A DNA stretch of 43,847 nucleotides. Source: Nitrospinales bacterium. GTDB lineage: Bacteria; Nitrospinota_A; UBA7883; JACRGQ01. The stretch spans positions 1-43,847 of the forward strand of contig JAHFEJ010000019.1 in assembly GCA_023248535.1 (NCBI GenBank). Direction: 5' to 3'. Within the stretch, counting starts at the first letter, position 1, and each line of letters starts with the position of its first letter. The notes under the pieces are model-generated. The model saw only the letters and a program-made list of their open reading frames with translations, was not told the origin of the DNA and did not search any database. Position numbers and translations under genes: made by a program. Shown here in pieces: positions 39,926 through 43,847 of the stretch.

Positions 39926-41119
39926 ATGCTGAACAAGTTGACGATGGACAAGCTGGATGTCAACGGCAGGCGTTGCTTCGTCCGGGTCGATTTCAACGTG
40001 CCGCTGGACGATTTCCAGAAAATCACCGATGACACCCGCATCCGCGGCACGCTTCAGACCATCAACGACCTTATCGACCGGGGAGCCAGGGTTATCCTTG
40101 CTTCGCATCTGGGCAGGCCGGATGGCGAGCGCAATCCGAAGTACAGTCTCAAGCCGGTTCAGGCCCGCCTGGCGCGGCTGCTGAACCGCGAGGTGCAGTT
40201 CGCGCCGGATTGCGTGGGGCCGGAAGTTGAAGCAATGGTGGCCGCCATGAAGAACGGCGATGTGCTGTTGCTTGAAAACCTCCGCTTCTACAAAGAGGAA
40301 GAGGCGAACGATCCCGGCTTTTGCAAAAGGCTGGCGGCGTTCGCCGATCTCTACATCAACGATGCGTTCGGCACCGCCCACCGCGCCCACGCCAGCACCG
40401 AGGGGATCACCAAGCTGGTATCCAAATCGGCCGCGGGCTACCTGATGAAAAAGGAGATCGAATACTTCAACCGCTCGGTGGCCGACCCGGCCCGGCCGGT
40501 GATCGCCATCGTCGGTGGCGCAAAGGCAAGCACAAAGATCAAGGTGTTCTTAAACCTGATCGACCATGTGGACAAGATCATCGTTGGCGGCGGGCTGGCT
40601 TTCACCTTCTACAAGGCGCTGGGCTACAACGTCGGCAAGTGCAAGGTGGAGGAGAACATGCTCGACGCCGTGCAGAAGATCAAGGCCAAGGCCCGCGAAA
40701 AAGGGGTGAAGTTCTACCTTCCCGTCGATTTCGTGGTGGCCGACCGCATTGATCCCCGCGCCAACACCAAAATCGTCCCCGCCAAGGAGATACCCGACGA
40801 TTGGTACGCGCCCGATATCGGGCCAGCCAGCGTGACGCTTTTCAAGGAAGTGTTGCACGACGCCAAGACCATCATCTGGAACGGGCCGATGGGGGTGTTT
40901 GAAATGGACATCTTTTCGCGCGGCACGATGGCGATGGTGCACGCCGTGGCGGACTGTTATGCGCTGACCATCGCCGGCGGCGGCGATACCGATGTGGCCA
41001 TCCATAAGGCGGGCCAAAGCGACAAGTTCAGCTTTATCAGCACCGGCGGCGGCGCGTTCCTCGAACTGCTGGAAGGAAAAACCCTGCCGGGCCTTGCGGC
41101 CCTTTCTCCCGCCGAATAG
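39926..41119 (+). CDS. pgk: Phosphoglycerate kinase
   Basis: RVDFNVPLDD, LASHLGRPDG, NDAFGTAHRAHAST, GGGDTDVAIHKAG, STGGGAFLELLEGK. Confidence 0.97.
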   Translation: MLNKLTMDKLDVNGRRCFVRVDFNVPLDDFQKITDDTRIRGTLQTINDLIDRGARVILASHLGRPDGERNPKYSLKPVQARLARLLNREVQFAPDCVGPEVEAMVAAMKNGDVLLLENLRFYKEEEANDPGFCKRLAAFADLYINDAFGTAHRAHASTEGITKLVSKSAAGYLMKKEIEYFNRSVADPARPVIAIVGGAKASTKIKVFLNLIDHVDKIIVGGGLAFTFYKALGYNVGKCKVEENMLDAVQKIKAKAREKGVKFYLPVDFVVADRIDPRANTKIVPAKEIPDDWYAPDIGPASVTLFKEVLHDAKTIIWNGPMGVFEMDIFSRGTMAMVHAVADCYALTIAGGGDTDVAIHKAGQSDKFSFISTGGGAFLELLEGKTLPGLAALSPAE

Positions 41120-41140
41120 TTTTTTGAAGTCTCAGATTGG

Positions 41141-41275
41141 AATGAAATAATAACCACGGAGACACACGAGACACAGACGGGGATGGGGCGTGTATCCGCC
41201 TCCCCATCCTTCGCAAGGAAGGGGATGAAAAGGGAGGTTTTCCTCTGTGACTCCGTGTCTCTGTGTTTATAGCAA
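41141..41275. mobile_element. MITE-like dispersed repeat, copy 2
   Basis: aatgaaataataaccacggagacacacgagacacagac ... ccttcgcaaggaagggg ... aggttttcctctgtgactccgtgtctctgtgtttat; same layout as 734-902. Confidence 0.75.
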
Positions 41276-41355
41276 ACTTTTTAATCGTTCAGAATTATTT
41301 CGAGACCTGTAGTATTTTCAACTCGCTATTCCCCGGTTATACGCCGGGGAGCTTC

Positions 41356-42804
41356 TTATTCCCCGTCCGTGGCGTGCGCGCCCTTGACGATCACGTTCAG
41401 CTCGTGAATGATGTCCGCCAGTTCCCGCGTTTGGCCGTCGAGCGACGTGCCGAGGCTGGCGGTTTCTTCCGCCTTCTTCGCGCTTTGTTGCGTGACGGAA
41501 TCCATTTCGGTCACCGCCTTGTTGATCTCATTGATGCCGATCGCCTGTTCGCTGGCGGCGTTGCTGATCTGTTCCACCAACTGCGCGGCCCGCGCGGTAA
41601 GCGCGGCGATTTTCTCGAAGGTGTGCATGGCGGCGGCGGTGATGTCGGCCCCTTCGTGCGCGCGGGCGACGGCGTTCTGGATCAGCCGGGTGGTATCCTG
41701 CGCGGCGGAACCGCTGCGCCGCGCAAGGCCGCGCACCTCTTCGGCGACCACCCCGAACCCTTTGCCGTGTTCACCGGCACGGGCCGCCTCTATCGAGGCG
41801 TTAAGCGATATGAGATTCGTCTGCATGGCGATCTCCCCGATCACTTGCATGATCTTGGCGATTTCCGTGGAGGCCGTTTCGATGTGTTTCATCGCCTCCA
41901 CCAGGCGCGTCATCGAGACGTTCCCCTCATCCACCACCGCCGTGGCTCCGTGCATTACCGTGTTGGCCTCCTTGGCGCTCTCGGCGGTGTGGCGCACCAT
42001 CGAGGATATCTCCTCAAGCGAGGCGGAGGTTTTCTCAAGCGAACTGGCCTGCTGCACCGCCCCTTCGGAAAGGCGGCTGCTGGCTTCAGCCATGGAGTGC
42101 GAGGCGCCGGTCACCGTATTGGTGGTATCCCGCAGCTTGCCGGAAATGGCCATCAGCACGGCATTCACCCGGTAGCGTATCATCCAGAGGAAAAACAGCA
42201 AGATGATGACGAATTCAAGCGCGTAAAAACCGGCCATTACCCGGTCGTTTTTTAAAATTTGGGCTTCCGCCTCCGCCAGCGGTATCACCAGGCTCAACGC
42301 GCCGTTCGCGGTTCCCTCGTTCCCCTGATGGCAATCGAAGCAGTTGATGCCGGTTTTTTCCCCCCAATCTTTCGACATGAGGAACGGAATGACCACCCGC
42401 AGCCCGTTCGCGCCCTCCTCCGTCACGAACAGGGTTTCCATTTTGCCGGTGGACAGCACCCGTTTATCCACTTCATCGCGCGGTTTTTCCTCCGCCGGAC
42501 CTTCCCCGTATTGCTCATTCACGCCCGCGCCGCGGATCACCCGCACCTCGCGCACCCCCTTGAACGTGGCGAATGATTTCAGGTATTGCCCCCGTTCGCC
42601 GATCGTTCCCTGCGCCATCATGTTGTTCAGCGTAAGGAGGATCGATTCGCTTAAATTCAGGGCGCGTTGTTCCGCCCCTTTCAGCACGGTCAGTTTGAGT
42701 TGGCGGTGGGTCCAATAGGTGTTGGCTGCGGAAGTTATGAGGAGGATAAGGGTAAGGGACGCCAGGATTTTAAATCCAAGGCCTTTCCCCTTAAACCAGT
42801 TCAT
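41356..42804 (-). CDS. Methyl-accepting chemotaxis protein with periplasmic CXXCH (candidate c-heme) sensor domain
   Basis: Two TM segments, C-terminal signalling hairpin ([41 protein letters not shown]), CFDCH at 42328-42342 before TM2. Confidence 0.93.
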   Translation of the reverse strand: MNWFKGKGLGFKILASLTLILLITSAANTYWTHRQLKLTVLKGAEQRALNLSESILLTLNNMMAQGTIGERGQYLKSFATFKGVREVRVIRGAGVNEQYGEGPAEEKPRDEVDKRVLSTGKMETLFVTEEGANGLRVVIPFLMSKDWGEKTGINCFDCHQGNEGTANGALSLVIPLAEAEAQILKNDRVMAGFYALEFVIILLFFLWMIRYRVNAVLMAISGKLRDTTNTVTGASHSMAEASSRLSEGAVQQASSLEKTSASLEEISSMVRHTAESAKEANTVMHGATAVVDEGNVSMTRLVEAMKHIETASTEIAKIMQVIGEIAMQTNLISLNASIEAARAGEHGKGFGVVAEEVRGLARRSGSAAQDTTRLIQNAVARAHEGADITAAAMHTFEKIAALTARAAQLVEQISNAASEQAIGINEINKAVTEMDSVTQQSAKKAEETASLGTSLDGQTRELADIIHELNVIVKGAHATDGE

Positions 42805-42920
42805 GCGCGCCCTTTTTCCTTAGCCACGATCTATATGTTATCACAGAGGGGAATGCGTGGATTCCCCCGCCCCCGGAAAGCCATTGACCTGCCGCCCGCC
42901 GTGCTGTTTAATTTCCGGTA

Positions 42921-43847
42921 ATGATCGCAAAGCTGTTCAGCGCCGCGCACCTCGGCATCGAGGCGTTCCCCGTGGAAGTGGAGGTCGATCTGACCCCCGG
43001 CATGTTTTTTTATATCACCGTCGGATTGCCGGACGCCGCGGTGAAAGAGAGCCAAAACCGCATCCTCGCCGCGTTGAAAAATTCCGGCTTCGACATGCCG
43101 GTGAAAAGGATCACCGTCAATCTTGCTCCCGCGGATGTCCGCAAAGAGGGGAGCGCGTTCGATCTGCCGATAGCGCTGGCCATCCTTGCCGCGCAGGGGG
43201 TTATTCCCGCCGAACGGCTGCAAAACCTGTTCATCATCGGCGAGTTGGCCCTCGATGGCCGGGTGAAGCCGGTGCGTGGGATGCTCTCGGTGGCGGTGAC
43301 AGTGAAGAACCGCCACGCCGCCGGCTTGCTCTGCCCCGCCGAAAACGCGGGCGAAGCGGCGGTGGTGGACGGGGTGAACGTTTATCCGGTGGAAACGCTG
43401 GCCCAGGCTGTGGGTTGGCTGCTGGGCGAGTCCGCAATCGAAAAATCCAAGCCGATGCTGTTCGCGCCGGGGGCCGCGCCGGAAGATGAAGTGGATTTCT
43501 CCGAGGTGAAGGGGCAGCACCATGTACGCCGCGCCGTGGAAGTCGCGGCGGCGGGCGGGCACAATGTACTGATGATCGGCCCCCCCGGTTCGGGAAAATC
43601 GATGATCGCCCGGCGGCTTCCCACCGTCATGCCCGGCTGGACTCTGGAGGAGGCCATCGACTGCTCCCGTATCCACAGCGTGGCGGGCCTGCTGGGGGGG
43701 AACGTATCGGTGCTTTCGCGTCGGCCGTTCCGCGCGCCCCACCACACCGTATCGGATGCCGGACTTGTCGGCGGCGGTAACAACCCGGTGATGCCCGGCG
43801 AGGTATCGCTGGCGCATCACGGCGTGTTGTTTCTCGATGAGCTTCCG
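42921..43847 (+). CDS. ComM/YifB-type Mg-chelatase-like AAA+ ATPase, 3'-truncated by window edge (absent from the ORF track)
   Basis: Open from ATG 42921 to the window end (309 codons): [44 protein letters not shown]..., Walker [10 protein letters not shown]. Confidence 0.93.
   Translation, partial: MIAKLFSAAHLGIEAFPVEVEVDLTPGMFFYITVGLPDAAVKESQNRILAALKNSGFDMPVKRITVNLAPADVRKEGSAFDLPIALAILAAQGVIPAERLQNLFIIGELALDGRVKPVRGMLSVAVTVKNRHAAGLLCPAENAGEAAVVDGVNVYPVETLAQAVGWLLGESAIEKSKPMLFAPGAAPEDEVDFSEVKGQHHVRRAVEVAAAGGHNVLMIGPPGSGKSMIARRLPTVMPGWTLEEAIDCSRIHSVAGLLGGNVSVLSRRPFRAPHHTVSDAGLVGGGNNPVMPGEVSLAHHGVLFLDELP

Noticed and set aside
41331-41349. ccccggttatacgccgggg as an intrinsic terminator after pgk
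   Set aside because: Hairpin is real but has no clear T-run on either strand; too weak to call.

Overview
The window is a GC-rich bacterial chromosome segment, mostly core genes. In order it contains: a 5'-truncated ROK-family kinase; a YwiC-like membrane protein; a ~1.1 kaa low-complexity lipoprotein; a compact pyrimidine operon (pyrR-pyrB-pyrC-carA-orf-carB-transglutaminase-like-pyrK-pyrD); a minus-strand flagellar operon (flgF-flgG-flgA-flgH-flgI-flgJ-flgN-flgK-flgL-csrA-fliW); a glycan/sugar cassette (GT87-like protein, split transketolase, fused epimerase-GtrB-like glycosyltransferase, methyltransferase); an AT-richer restriction-modification pair; MerR and SPOR genes; tRNA-Val(TAC); comEC; gap-pgk; a chemotaxis receptor with a CXXCH motif; and a 3'-truncated comM/yifB. 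The most notable non-coding signals are: (i) a PyrR-type leader hairpin predicted to sequester the Shine-Dalgarno of a 12-codon leader ORF that overlaps pyrR by ATGA; (ii) a dispersed TIR-type repeat present twice, one copy flanked by a perfect 21-bp direct repeat of the ROK 3' end that supplied a replacement stop codon; (iii) a 29-bp duplication of the tRNA-Val 3' end 192 bp downstream of the gene; (iv) a nested inverted-repeat/terminator structure and a separate MITE-like element upstream of the pyr operon. No CRISPR array, complete transposase gene or prophage was seen. All family calls come from reading the sequence; no database search was run.
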